Of a DNA stretch of 64,000 bases, positions 42,875 through 52,036 are shown piece after piece. Source of the stretch: Pelagirhabdus alkalitolerans (GTDB taxonomy: Bacteria; Bacillota; Bacilli; Bacillales; Amphibacillaceae); NCBI RefSeq assembly GCF_900096905.1, contig NZ_FMYI01000002.1:408071-472070 (forward strand), given 5' to 3'. The position numbers and the translations under genes are program-made. Position 1 is the first letter of the stretch. Every line of letters begins with the position of its first letter. Below the pieces are notes generated by a model. It was not told where the DNA came from. It made no database searches and was given only the letters and a program-made list of their open reading frames with translations.

Positions 42875-43528
42875 TTATTCTAAATTAATAAACTGTATAG
42901 CCTGTTCAACTAACAAATGGTTAACCGATGACTCAATCATAGAGACAATTCCAGCAATACATAAAAAAAACACAAATGCTAAGCTGTATCTTAAAAAAGG
43001 CTTGATTGTAAACTTGTGGAATCTTCTATCTGTCATTCGTTTAATGAGATAGATTGAACAAATCATAGCTAATGTGCTCGCAATCAAATAAAGGGGTATG
43101 AATACAATGTTTTTGGGCAATAAAAGTAATACTGAACAAGCCAAGCCACTGAACCCATAGTGATGAACAAAAAAGCCAATGGTAAACCCCATAAATAATC
43201 CTTTTGAGAAAATAAACAGAAAAATAAGGGGCATGCCAATAATTGAAAGACCTACGCCGTACAAAATCAATAAATAAATAAGATGCTCGTAAAAGTAGTT
43301 CGTAAAATTTAAATCGCTAAGTAATGATGGATGTTCAATGATTCTATCAAAATACTGTTCGATAAAAAATAAAAGTTCTTGAGATTGAGTGAAATGCATA
43401 AAGACGACTAAAAGCGCACCAAAAATCAATCCCATCACAAACAAAACAAAGATAAACACATAGTGCAAATAGTGACATTGTATATGTCTAGCTAAAAATG
43501 AATCTAAGATATTATTGATATAAGCCAC
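42875..43528 (-). CDS. spoIIM: Stage II sporulation protein M
   Basis: Membrane component of the SpoIID-SpoIIM-SpoIIP engulfment machine. The 217 residues form about five transmembrane helices with the VMGLIFGALLVVF motif near residue 30 typical of SpoIIM. The GTG start at 43528 has AAAGG 6 bases upstream. Its position before fur matches B. subtilis, where sigma-E drives it. A CATATAAT element lies upstream but I could not find a convincing -35. Confidence 0.88.
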   Translation of the reverse strand: MAYINNILDSFLARHIQCHYLHYVFIFVLFVMGLIFGALLVVFMHFTQSQELLFFIEQYFDRIIEHPSLLSDLNFTNYFYEHLIYLLILYGVGLSIIGMPLIFLFIFSKGLFMGFTIGFFVHHYGFSGLACSVLLLLPKNIVFIPLYLIASTLAMICSIYLIKRMTDRRFHKFTIKPFLRYSLAFVFFLCIAGIVSMIESSVNHLLVEQAIQFINLE

Positions 43529-43606
43529 CTCCAGCCTTTCATCGCGCTCACATAAACGATTATATGAGATTTGAAAATGAGATAGACCTATTTTTTTATC
43601 CGATTT

Positions 43607-44146
43607 TTATTTATTTAACTTTAAATATTGCACAGCAAAAAGTGTCTTTAAGTCTTGTATTTCTTTTTTCTTAATCCATTCATCGATTTGAGCAATATCT
43701 GCTTCGTATAATTCTACAAATTCATCTTCATCTAAATCAGGTCTTATTTCAAGCTTAGTTACTTGATCAGTCCAATACAAATGTAAATACTCATCACTAA
43801 AACCAGGCGAACTGTAAAATGACGTTATGTAATGAAGCTGATCAGTTGTATAACCTGTTTCTTCTTCTAATTCGCGTCTTGCCGTCAAAATCGGTTCTTC
43901 CCCTTCTTCTAACTTACCAGCTGGGATTTCAATTGATGAACTTTCCATCGGTTTACGATACTGTTTAACCATTAATAACTTATTGTCATCTGTTAGCGCG
44001 ATCACAGCAACCGCTCCTGGATGTTTTACCAATTCACGTTTTGACTGTTCTCCGTTAGGCAGCTGGACATCATCTACAGTCACATCGATAATGGCGCCTT
44101 TATAAATATGTTTTGTATTTATTGTCTTTTCTTCTAATTGATCCAT
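43607..44146 (-). CDS. nudF: ADP-ribose pyrophosphatase (NUDIX)
   Basis: Hydrolyses ADP-ribose to AMP and ribose 5-phosphate. The 179 residues contain the complete Nudix box GKLEEGEEPILTARRELEEE(T)GY and the SPGFSDE segment. AAAGGA 8 bases before the ATG at 44146 is better than the ATG at 44167, which has none. Same place as B. subtilis nudF (yqkG) near fur and spoIIM. Confidence 0.92.
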   Translation of the reverse strand: MDQLEEKTINTKHIYKGAIIDVTVDDVQLPNGEQSKRELVKHPGAVAVIALTDDNKLLMVKQYRKPMESSSIEIPAGKLEEGEEPILTARRELEEETGYTTDQLHYITSFYSSPGFSDEYLHLYWTDQVTKLEIRPDLDEDEFVELYEADIAQIDEWIKKKEIQDLKTLFAVQYLKLNK

Positions 44147-44170
44147 TTTTGTCATCCTTTTCGTCATCTA

Positions 44171-44962
44171 TTATTTTTTATTGAATGAAGGTCCCATCAG
44201 GCGTTCAATTGTTCTTGGAAATAAGTCATGTAATTTAGCCCCGACTGACATCCAAAATGGCAAATTAATTTCTCGCTTATTCGTAAATAAAGCTTTTTTT
44301 ATTTTTTTACTCACGATATCTGGGTCTAACATGAATTTCTCAACTGCTCTTTGATAGCTTCCAGTTGGATCTGCTTGGTTAAAAAAGGCTGTTCTTACAG
44401 GACCTAAGTTCACAGCCGTTACATAGAGTTCTTTTAAATTGAGCTCTAACCTTAATGCATCCGTATACCCTAAAACGGCATGCTTCGTTGCGCTATACGT
44501 CGACGCTTTCGGTGTTGCAATTTTTCCGGAGAATGAAGCGATATTTACAACATGTCCTTTTTTATGCTTTAAAAATAAAGGAATGATTTCTTTCGTTATT
44601 TCAATTAAAGAGAGCACATTCAATTGAAACATTTGCTCCGTTTTCTCAGTCGGCGTTTTATGCGCTAACTCAAAATAACCAACACCTGCATTATTAACTA
44701 ATGCATCAATTGTCTCATGATCTGTCATGACTTGTTTCATCACGTTACTTGCTTGATTTACATCTGTTAAATCCGCTTGATAAATCGAGCAACTTGCTTT
44801 ATTGTCTCCATCAATTGAATGTTTTAATTGTTTCAATTTGTCTTCTGAGCGACTGATTAATATTAAATGAACAGAATCATTTGCTAATTGTTTAGTGAGC
44901 GATAAACCTATACCACTTGTTGCGCCTGTTATAACAATCGTTTTGTTTGAAAGTTTAGTCAT
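44171..44962 (-). CDS. Short-chain dehydrogenase/reductase (YqjQ-like)
   Basis: Classical SDR oxidoreductase of 263 residues with the NAD(P) motif TGATSGIG, NNAG (NNAGVGY), and the catalytic S-Y-K set in ASFSGKIATPKASTYSATKHA (Tyr-x-x-x-Lys). The C-terminal substrate region LFPRTIERLMG resembles the DltE/YqjQ group. GAGGGAG fixes the ATG at 44962. Substrate unknown; YqjQ sits in the matching yqj cluster in B. subtilis. Divergent from the glpQ-like gene. Confidence 0.85.
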   Translation of the reverse strand: MTKLSNKTIVITGATSGIGLSLTKQLANDSVHLILISRSEDKLKQLKHSIDGDNKASCSIYQADLTDVNQASNVMKQVMTDHETIDALVNNAGVGYFELAHKTPTEKTEQMFQLNVLSLIEITKEIIPLFLKHKKGHVVNIASFSGKIATPKASTYSATKHAVLGYTDALRLELNLKELYVTAVNLGPVRTAFFNQADPTGSYQRAVEKFMLDPDIVSKKIKKALFTNKREINLPFWMSVGAKLHDLFPRTIERLMGPSFNKK

Positions 44963-45043
44963 AATCTCCCTCACCATCTATATATTTACTTCATATTATG
45001 CTACGATTTACTTCATACTGCAAATTTAATTGGGGGTTGGCTT

Positions 45044-45781
45044 ATGCAAACATCTGTAATCGCCCATCGAGGCGCAAGCGCCGATCGGCCTGAAAATACA
45101 TTGACTGCGTTTGAGTTAGCATACTCTTATGGTGCTCATGGTATTGAAACCGACGTTCATTTAACAAAAGACCGTATCCCAGTGCTGATTCACGATCCAA
45201 CGGTTGATCGTGTCACACAATCAACCGGCTATATAAAAGACTTTACCTATAATGAATTAAAAACTTTAGACATCGGTTCATGGTATGATCCAGAGTACAC
45301 AGATCAAAGATTATTGACCTTGGATCAGTTCTTAAGTTGGATTCATGACAAACCATTAACCATCCACTTAGAGCTAAAAACAGCCAAATTTAATTATCCA
45401 GAGATTGAAAAGATTGTAATTGAAAAACTCAAGTCATTCAATCTAGAAAACCGAACAACCATTTCAAGTTTTAACGCACACTCTTTAGTGACTGTTAAGC
45501 AGTTAAATCCATTCATAAAGACAGCTTTACTAACGAATCATTATTCTCAATCTGTTCACAAACGGGTTAAAGAATATAAGGTTGATGGGGTTCATCTGAA
45601 ATTTCGTGCACTAACCCCTTCAGTAGTTAAAACCATTCAAAAAGAGCATTACATAGGTGTTTTTACCGTTAATGACTCTAAAAAGATCAATCAATGTTAT
45701 AAGTTAAATTGTGATATTATAATGACAGACAATGTGCCACTTGCACTTCAATTAAGAGAGGAGTATGAACATGAACAATGA
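45044..45781 (+). CDS. Glycerophosphodiester phosphodiesterase
   Basis: Cytoplasmic GDPD-family enzyme (245 residues, no signal peptide) hydrolysing glycerophosphodiesters to glycerol 3-phosphate and an alcohol. Signature IAHRGASADRPENTLTAF, the EIDV-like GIETDVHLTKD and HDPTVDRVT supply the metal and catalytic residues. The C-terminal NCDIIMTDNV is typical. It resembles B. subtilis YqiK. GGGGGTTGG precedes the ATG; it overlaps namA slightly and begins a three-gene plus-strand operon. Confidence 0.9.
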   Translation: MQTSVIAHRGASADRPENTLTAFELAYSYGAHGIETDVHLTKDRIPVLIHDPTVDRVTQSTGYIKDFTYNELKTLDIGSWYDPEYTDQRLLTLDQFLSWIHDKPLTIHLELKTAKFNYPEIEKIVIEKLKSFNLENRTTISSFNAHSLVTVKQLNPFIKTALLTNHYSQSVHKRVKEYKVDGVHLKFRALTPSVVKTIQKEHYIGVFTVNDSKKINQCYKLNCDIIMTDNVPLALQLREEYEHEQ

Positions 45782-46784
45782 ATTATTTCAACCTATTCAA
45801 TTTAAACAACTCGTCGCTAAAAATAAGCTTGTCATGTCACCGATGTGTACGTATCAATCATTAGAAGAAGACGGAATGGTGACGCCATTTCATTTGACCC
45901 ATTATGAATCAAGGGCTATCGGACAGATCGGAACCATCATGATCGAAGCAACAGCTGTACAGCCGGAAGGTCGAATATCCACTAAGGATTTAGGGATCTG
46001 GTCTGATGACCACATTGGAGGCTTGCAACAATTAAATCAGCGGATTCATGCTCATGGTGCATTAAGTGCGATCCAACTAGGTCATGCGGGTAAAAAAGCA
46101 AAAACGAACGAACCGGCCATGACGCCGACTGAAAAATTAGATGATAAAGCGCATCACGCAAAAGAGATGACCCTTCATGATATAGAGGAAACGATTCATG
46201 CATTTAAACAATCTGCGATTCGATCTATAAATGCAGGATTTGACATCATTGAAATTCATGGTGCACATGGCTATTTAGTCAATCAATTCCTCTCACCCTT
46301 AACCAACCAGCGAGAGGATGAGTATGGTGGTTCGAGGGACAATCGGTATCGATTATTAAAAGAGATTATTGATGAAGTGAAAAGCGTTTTTGACGGTCCT
46401 TTATTTGTTCGTATTTCAGCTGATGAGTATCATCAAGATGGCAACCAGTTAGATGATTTTATTTACTTTGCGAATCAAATGAAACAACAAGGTGTTGACT
46501 TGATTGATGTGAGTACAGGTGGTGTTATTCAAGCAGCAATTGATGTTTTTCCAGGCTATCAAGTTAAACACGCCGAAACGATTAAACATCAAGCACAAAT
46601 TAAAACAGGTACTGTTGGTTTAATCACCCAACCCCAACAAGCTGAAGAAATCATTCACAACGAGCGTGCAGATCTTGTCTTTTTAGGACGCGTCTTGTTA
46701 AGAGATCCATATTGGGCATTACATGCTGCCCGATCACTTAATGTAGATATTGCCTTACCAGAACCTTATAAACGAGGTTGGTGA
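45771..46784 (+). CDS. namA: NADPH dehydrogenase NamA (old yellow enzyme, YqjM)
   Basis: FMN-dependent ene-reductase for electrophile detoxification. The 337-residue product aligns along its length with B. subtilis YqjM: MSPMCTYQS carrying the active-site Cys, GHAGKKA, EIHGAHGYLVNQFLSPLTN with the HxxH-type flavin site, and the C-terminus KRGW, whose Arg contributes to the neighbouring subunit site. GAGGAG lies 7 bases before the ATG at 45771. Followed by rnz as in B. subtilis. Confidence 0.94.
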   Translation: MNNELFQPIQFKQLVAKNKLVMSPMCTYQSLEEDGMVTPFHLTHYESRAIGQIGTIMIEATAVQPEGRISTKDLGIWSDDHIGGLQQLNQRIHAHGALSAIQLGHAGKKAKTNEPAMTPTEKLDDKAHHAKEMTLHDIEETIHAFKQSAIRSINAGFDIIEIHGAHGYLVNQFLSPLTNQREDEYGGSRDNRYRLLKEIIDEVKSVFDGPLFVRISADEYHQDGNQLDDFIYFANQMKQQGVDLIDVSTGGVIQAAIDVFPGYQVKHAETIKHQAQIKTGTVGLITQPQQAEEIIHNERADLVFLGRVLLRDPYWALHAARSLNVDIALPEPYKRGW

Positions 46785-46789
46785 TTGTT

Positions 46790-47704
46790 TTGAATGTTAC
46801 ATTTTTAGGAACGGGTGCTGGTCTTCCCTCAAAATATCGTAATGTCTCAAGTATTGCTTTAGACTTGAGTCAAGAAATTGGTGAGACGTGGTTGTTTGAC
46901 TGTGGTGAAGCAACACAACACCAAATTTTGCACACATCAATAAAGCCAAGAAAAATTACTAAAATATTCATCACACACATGCATGGAGATCACATTTTTG
47001 GTTTGCCTGGTTTGTTGAGCAGCCGATCATTCCAAGATGGCACAACGCCAGTTAAAATTTACGGACCTATAGGCATCCGATCTTTTGTCGAGAATAGTTT
47101 AAGGCTTAGTTCAACGAATCTTTCTTATCGTTTATCTTTTATTGAAGTCACCGATGGGTACGCCGAACAACTAGAGGGATTTAATCTTAAGGTGAAGAAG
47201 TTAGAGCATGGTATTGATTCATTCGGCTATCGGTTAACTGAACATGATCGATTAGGTAAACTAAACGTTAATCAATTAAAAAATGACGGGATTCCACCAG
47301 GCCCTATTTATAAAGTTATTAAAGAACAACCAACAACTAAACTAGATAATGGTGAGGTTGTAAATCGAGATGATTATTTAGGCCCGCCGATTAAAGGACG
47401 ACGTATAAGTGTGATGGGAGATACAAGAAATCCTTACCAATTTAAGGACTTCGTTTCAAATAGTGACCTTCTTATTCATGAAGCGACGTTTAAGCATGAG
47501 GATAAAGAATTGGCTAATCGATTTTATCATTCAACAACGATTGAAGCGGCTCAACTAGCAAAAGAAAGTCGCGTTAAGCAACTTATTCTTACACATTTAT
47601 CAGCACGATATGATAAAACAGGTATCGATCTATTAAATGATGAAGCCCAAGCCATTTTTAAATCAACAACGATTGCAGAAGACTTATTAGAAATTGATAT
47701 TTAA
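46790..47704 (+). CDS. rnz: Ribonuclease Z
   Basis: Endonuclease that trims tRNA 3' ends lacking encoded CCA. The 304 residues have the beta-lactamase fold with FLGTGAGLPSKYRNVSS, THMHGDHIFGLPG (HxHxDH), the flexible-arm region PPGPIYK, GDTR and the LTHLSARY histidine. A TTG at 46790 gives the family N-terminus (N-V-T-F-L-G-T-G). The frame is open a little further into the namA stop region. Third gene of the plus-strand operon. Confidence 0.94.
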   Translation: MNVTFLGTGAGLPSKYRNVSSIALDLSQEIGETWLFDCGEATQHQILHTSIKPRKITKIFITHMHGDHIFGLPGLLSSRSFQDGTTPVKIYGPIGIRSFVENSLRLSSTNLSYRLSFIEVTDGYAEQLEGFNLKVKKLEHGIDSFGYRLTEHDRLGKLNVNQLKNDGIPPGPIYKVIKEQPTTKLDNGEVVNRDDYLGPPIKGRRISVMGDTRNPYQFKDFVSNSDLLIHEATFKHEDKELANRFYHSTTIEAAQLAKESRVKQLILTHLSARYDKTGIDLLNDEAQAIFKSTTIAEDLLEIDI

Positions 47705-47709
47705 ACGTT

Positions 47710-47755
47710 AAACAACGAAAGGCATTGTAGTTAATTACAATGCCTTTCGTTGTTT
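47710..47755. terminator. Shared terminator between rnz and the sortase gene
   Basis: Perfect 20-bp stem (47710-47729 against 47736-47755) with a 6-base loop. It follows rnz by 5 bases and overlaps the convergent sortase stop, so it can end both transcripts. Confidence 0.92.
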
Positions 47756-48437
47756 ATTGAGTCATTTCTTCTGTGAAAACGACAAGTCTTTCTCGGTGTG
47801 TTCCTGCTTGTCGATCGAATTCACCTGTACAAGTAATTAAGTTTAAGTTTGATTGAGAGGTGGGGCCAAACACCTCTTCAATATTTTTTTCGTCATATGG
47901 ATAGACTTTTTTATGCGTCACACGAAATATACGCTCATCCCCCTGGTCGTTATGAACCTTTACAACATCTCCTTTTTCTAACTCATCAAGATGATAAAAT
48001 ATCGCTGGTCCATTTTGATCATCAACATGACCAGCCATTACAGCTTGACCCGCCGCACCTGGTTTTGGGCCACGATTAAACCAACCAACTTGGTCACCAT
48101 CATCCGGAACGCCCATTTTACCATCAGGTAGAATGCCCACATCTTCAATGGATGTATCAACATCTATAGATGGAATCGAAATTCGATCAGGAACAATCCC
48201 TTGTGTTGATGAGCCCACGGGCGTGATGTCTACACGTCGCGGCGTAACACTGCCGGCGTCAGGGAATAAACGACTTGATTTATAGGTAGGCTGATACGTT
48301 GATCTTTGGCTCAGTAAGTCACCTGAAAGTGTCTCTGCACCTATATTGTCTACGTGAGCACCTAGAAAATAAAACCCAAAACTTATGACCATCACTATAC
48401 TTAAACTTAATGTAATCATTTTATCTTTCAGTTGCAT
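47754..48437 (-). CDS. Class F-like sortase
   Basis: Membrane-anchored transpeptidase. The 227 residues have an N-terminal anchor (about 7-28), a spacer and a sortase domain with all three catalytic residues: His in MAGHVDD, Cys in LITCTG and Arg in GTHRERLVVF. The pattern IPSIDV-x-T-x-I-x-x-VG and PGAAGQAVMAGHVD is that of class F. Start uncertain: ATG at 48437 overlaps the upstream gene, with an ATG at 48419 as an alternative. The upstream gene encodes an LPETG protein, its likely substrate. Confidence 0.85.
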   Translation of the reverse strand: MQLKDKMITLSLSIVMVISFGFYFLGAHVDNIGAETLSGDLLSQRSTYQPTYKSSRLFPDAGSVTPRRVDITPVGSSTQGIVPDRISIPSIDVDTSIEDVGILPDGKMGVPDDGDQVGWFNRGPKPGAAGQAVMAGHVDDQNGPAIFYHLDELEKGDVVKVHNDQGDERIFRVTHKKVYPYDEKNIEEVFGPTSQSNLNLITCTGEFDRQAGTHRERLVVFTEEMTQ

Positions 48438-49227
48438 GTTTTCTTGTTTTAACGAATAAAACAAGGCCCGCAAGTGAAGCTGATCCGATCATTAGTGGAA
48501 GTGTATTGGATTCAGCTGCTGAACCAGCACCTGTTTCAGGTAATTCTTCTGGCATTTCATAAGCCTCATCTGCAACTAATACAATGTCAAGTTCATCTGC
48601 ATCTGCACCTACAGCATATACAGAGTAGATCATGTTCTCTTCTAATGTTGTATCAGATAAATCTAAAACTTGATCTGTTGTTCCTGCTGCGCGAATTTCT
48701 AAATCATACGTAGCAGGGTCTAACTCTAAATAATCTGTTACAGCAAAGAATTCAGCGCCTTCAACTAGGCTATCACCATCAATTAAACCGACATCTACAG
48801 CCGGTGCACCTGGCGATAAATGACCAACACGTAATTTTAATTGGCCTTCTTCTACTGTTGTATCATCAACTAAAGCTTCTAGTCTAAAATCGCCACCTTC
48901 TAATAAATCAACAGCAGCAACTGTGTAATACGTACCTGCTTCCACATCTAATGATTGCTCATATACTGCCTCATCATCACCCGCAGCGTGAATAGCAATA
49001 TCATAACTACCCGCTTCTAATTCTAAATAGTCTGTTATATCTTGAAACGCTATATCTTCTACCGTCAATTCTCCATTCACATAAACATCAACACTTGGTG
49101 CGTCTGGAGACGCATGTAATACTCTGACTCTGGCTTCCTCATGTTCATGTGCAAAAACGGGCGATCCGACAAGTGACATTACTAAAACACTTACTATCAA
49201 TGTAGCTAACACTTTAACCTTCTTCAT
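48421..49227 (-). CDS. LPETG-anchored surface protein with two DUF4397 domains
   Basis: A secreted 268-residue protein: signal peptide (about 1-27, ending VFA), two DUF4397 beta-sandwich repeats (about 33-125, with RVRVLHASPDAPSVDVYVN, and 130-215, with RVGHLSPGAPAVDV), then a cell-wall sorting signal LPETG, hydrophobic helix and the basic tail KTRKHATER. Very acidic. GAGGAG precedes the ATG at 49227, ruling out a longer frame. Function of DUF4397 is unknown. It forms an operon with the sortase. Confidence 0.87.
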   Translation of the reverse strand: MKKVKVLATLIVSVLVMSLVGSPVFAHEHEEARVRVLHASPDAPSVDVYVNGELTVEDIAFQDITDYLELEAGSYDIAIHAAGDDEAVYEQSLDVEAGTYYTVAAVDLLEGGDFRLEALVDDTTVEEGQLKLRVGHLSPGAPAVDVGLIDGDSLVEGAEFFAVTDYLELDPATYDLEIRAAGTTDQVLDLSDTTLEENMIYSVYAVGADADELDIVLVADEAYEMPEELPETGAGSAAESNTLPLMIGSASLAGLVLFVKTRKHATER

Positions 49228-49395
49228 TTTTCCATCTCCTCTTATATTGTTTTTGTAGAAAAACACCTTGTGTTGTGTCTACGCCTTTTATATACCTAAG
49301 TATTTTGAATTCTAAACTTTTTTATGCATGAATTTTCATAAAATAAGCGAATAGGTAGATAAAAAAGGTTATGATCTCCCAATTGGTGAGTCTAT

Positions 49396-49439
49396 TTATG
49401 TATAACATTTGTATAACTTTAGTATAGTATTTGTATAAC
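49396..49439 (-). repeat. Four tandem 11-bp repeats upstream of the DUF4397-sortase operon
   Basis: Read on the minus strand: GTTATACAAAT, ACTATACTAAA, GTTATACAAAT, GTTATACATAA, directly abutting. A further copy, GTTATACATCC, lies at 49446-49456, 17 bases off. The 11-base period equals one helical turn, as in direct-repeat sites of OmpR/PhoP-type regulators. It lies about 170 bases upstream of the DUF4397 start. Confidence 0.65.
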
Positions 49440-49460
49440 TTAATTGGATGTATAACATAT

Positions 49461-49495
49461 AAAAAGACATTTCCCCTTAGTTAGAAATGTCCTTT
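49461..49495 (-). terminator. Intrinsic terminator of dinB
   Basis: GACATTTC/GAAATGTC stem extended by A-T pairs around a one-base bulge, T-run on the minus strand, 5 bases after dinB. Confidence 0.8.
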
Positions 49496-49499
49496 TATA

Positions 49500-50747
49500 T
49501 TAATTTTTATAATCATCTAAAAAATCTTTTTGAAAGCTTGTACTCGGTTCTTGATGATCTTCCTTAGGTTGAAATGATTTGAACGGATTTTTCCCATATT
49601 TCTCTGTTAAGTCATGAATCGTTTCATATAATGCTTCATCTTGAATTTGTTCTTGATAACGAAATAAATTGAGCTGCTCAATAATGTCGGATCGTTCAAC
49701 CAATCCTTGAGCTGTCACACCTAAAAGCCGAACAGGCTCACCATTCCAATGATGTTCAAATAAGTCAGTCGCTTTTTTGTAAATTTCTGATTCGCTCATT
49801 AAGTATTCAGAACTTGTAATGCTACGTGTAATGGTTTTTCGATTATTATAACGAATCGTTAGTTGAATCGTTTGTCCCGCGACTTCTTTTCGGTTTAAAC
49901 GGTCTGAAACTTTTCGTGATAACTTACGGATTAGCATATACAATTTTGTTTCATCAATCGTATCTTCTTTTAATGTTTCAGAATTCCCGATACTTTTAAA
50001 ATCATAAATCGCATCCGGATTAACAGGGCTCTCGTCAATCCCTTGAGCCCGTTCTTTCAAACGTTCACCGTTGATGCCTAAGAGGCGTTTTAATTGGTAA
50101 CGATCCGCTTCAATTAAGTCACCAATTGTAAATACTTGAATCGTATGCAATTTCTCTTTCGTTTTTTCTCCTACACCGTACATTTCTTCAATTGGCAAAG
50201 GCCATAATTTAGTGGGCAAGTCCCTTTTTCTCAGAACCGTCATGCCCATCGGTTTTTGCATATCAGAAGCCATTTTAGCAAGGAATTTATTGGGTGCAAT
50301 ACCAATACTACAAGGTAGATCAAGTGTCTCTTTGATTTTTCTTTGCAATTGTTTGGCAATTTCTATAGGAGTTCCTAAAGACTCACAATGGGTAATATCC
50401 ATATAGCCTTCATCGATTGATACGGGTTGAACAAGTGATGTCACCTCTGACATTAATTTAAAAATTTCTTTAGATGCTTGTCTATAACGATCAAAATTCG
50501 GACGCATCACAATTAAATCTTTACACAGACGTCTCGCTTCCCACAAAGGCATGGTTGTCTTTACACCTTTGGCTCTTGCTTCATAGCTGCTTGTCACGAT
50601 AATCCCTTTTCGTTCTTCCGGATTACCCGCAATAGCGAGAGGCTTTCCCTTTAGGTCTGGATTATAAGCCGCTTCAACAGATGCATAAAAACTATTCATG
50701 TCTACATGAAAAATAACACGTCCATTTTTAGGATAAAAATTAGACAT
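49500..50747 (-). CDS. dinB: DNA polymerase IV (Y family)
   Basis: Error-prone translesion polymerase. The 415 residues include VDMNSFYASVEAAYNP and SIDEGYMDIT with the metal-binding aspartates, the helix-hairpin-helix LWPLPIEEMYGVGEKTKEKL, and the little-finger domain. The C-terminal QLNLF resembles a clamp-binding motif. AAAGGAAG precedes the ATG. It is the YqjH homologue by position next to the yqj genes. Confidence 0.93.
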   Translation of the reverse strand: MSNFYPKNGRVIFHVDMNSFYASVEAAYNPDLKGKPLAIAGNPEERKGIIVTSSYEARAKGVKTTMPLWEARRLCKDLIVMRPNFDRYRQASKEIFKLMSEVTSLVQPVSIDEGYMDITHCESLGTPIEIAKQLQRKIKETLDLPCSIGIAPNKFLAKMASDMQKPMGMTVLRKRDLPTKLWPLPIEEMYGVGEKTKEKLHTIQVFTIGDLIEADRYQLKRLLGINGERLKERAQGIDESPVNPDAIYDFKSIGNSETLKEDTIDETKLYMLIRKLSRKVSDRLNRKEVAGQTIQLTIRYNNRKTITRSITSSEYLMSESEIYKKATDLFEHHWNGEPVRLLGVTAQGLVERSDIIEQLNLFRYQEQIQDEALYETIHDLTEKYGKNPFKSFQPKEDHQEPSTSFQKDFLDDYKN

Positions 50748-50800
50748 TTGATCGCTTCCTTTATGGCTTATGATTTATCGAACACTTCATTCACATCTTT

Positions 50801-51910
50801 TTATACTGACTGAATAATCTTGAGAACAAATTCTGCTAATTTATTTAACTCATTTATTGATAGGCGTTCATTCGTCGTATGGATCTCTTCATAGCCAACT
50901 GCTAAATTAACGGTTGGAATCCCTAAACTTGAGATGATATTTGCATCACTTCCACCACCACTTTGTTTAAGTTCACTTTTAATACCAATTGCGTTTGCAG
51001 CTTTTTTAGCCAATTGAACAACTTCATCTGATTCATCTAACTTATAGCCAGGATACATTTGTTTAATATCAAACTCTACTGTAGCACCATTTTCTTCTGC
51101 TGCTTGTTCAAACGCATGTTTCATTTTATCGACTTGATTTTTTACTTTGTCTTTATCTAAAGACCTGGCCTCAGCTAATACCTCTACATAATCACAGACG
51201 ATATTTGTTTTTTGTCCACCTTCAAATCGACCGATATTAGCAGTAGTCTCTGAATCAATTCGACCTAACGGCATTTTGGCAATGGCTTTTGAAGCAACGG
51301 TAATAGCTGATACCCCTTTTTCTGGTGCTACGCCTGCATGAGCTGTTTTTCCATGAATCGTAGCAAATAGCTTCACCTGTGTCGGCGCAGCGATTGTCAT
51401 CTGACCAACCGAACCATCACTATCCAGTGCAAAACCTAATTCAGCATTTAGTAAGCTCTCATCAATTGCTCTTGCTCCAACTAAGCCTGACTCTTCTCCG
51501 ACTGTAATGACAAACTGAATATCGCCATGACTTAATTCATTTTCCTTAATAATTTGAATCACTTCTAACATGACAGCTAGTCCAGCTTTATCATCTGCAC
51601 CTAGTATTGTTGATCCGTCTGATGTAATAATATCACCATCTACAATTGGCTTAATTGATTTTCCAGGAACGACCGTATCCATATGAGAAGTGAAATAAAT
51701 TGGCTTTGTCTCTTTATTGCCACGCAATGTGCAAATTAAGTTCCCAGCCCCGTGACCTGTTTCTGATTGTGAGTTATCTTCAATGACTTCTAATCCCAAC
51801 TTCGTTAACTTTTCAATTAACACATCAGCAATATGGCGCTCTTCTTTCGTTTCTGAATCAATCTGAACAAGTTCTAAAAAAGTATCTAATAATCTGCTTT
51901 TATTTAACAT
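50801..51910 (-). CDS. M20-family peptidase, peptidase T-like (YqjE/PepT2)
   Basis: Dinuclear-zinc exopeptidase of 369 residues: TSHMDTVVPG with the first His-Asp, GADDKAG, VGEESGLVGARA with the catalytic Glu pair, ALDSDG, the dimerisation lid GKTAHAGVAPEKGVSA, and the final His in EEIHTTNER. Probably a tripeptidase; substrate not shown. GAGGGG decides the ATG at 51910. Position matches B. subtilis yqjE. Confidence 0.88.
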   Translation of the reverse strand: MLNKSRLLDTFLELVQIDSETKEERHIADVLIEKLTKLGLEVIEDNSQSETGHGAGNLICTLRGNKETKPIYFTSHMDTVVPGKSIKPIVDGDIITSDGSTILGADDKAGLAVMLEVIQIIKENELSHGDIQFVITVGEESGLVGARAIDESLLNAELGFALDSDGSVGQMTIAAPTQVKLFATIHGKTAHAGVAPEKGVSAITVASKAIAKMPLGRIDSETTANIGRFEGGQKTNIVCDYVEVLAEARSLDKDKVKNQVDKMKHAFEQAAEENGATVEFDIKQMYPGYKLDESDEVVQLAKKAANAIGIKSELKQSGGGSDANIISSLGIPTVNLAVGYEEIHTTNERLSINELNKLAEFVLKIIQSV

Positions 51911-52036
51911 GTTACCCCTCATTTCTTCCTTCATTTTAATCTAAAGAAACATTTACTTCAACGTTAAGACTTGTCAACAAACTCAATTCAAGCTAAAATA
52001 GTATGTGATTAGATCCGTATTAAAGGAGGTCTCTTT

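Noticed and set aside
43528..43606. Sigma-E promoter for spoIIM based on CATATAAT
   Set aside because: The -10 fits CATANNNT but no acceptable -35 lies 14-15 bases upstream.
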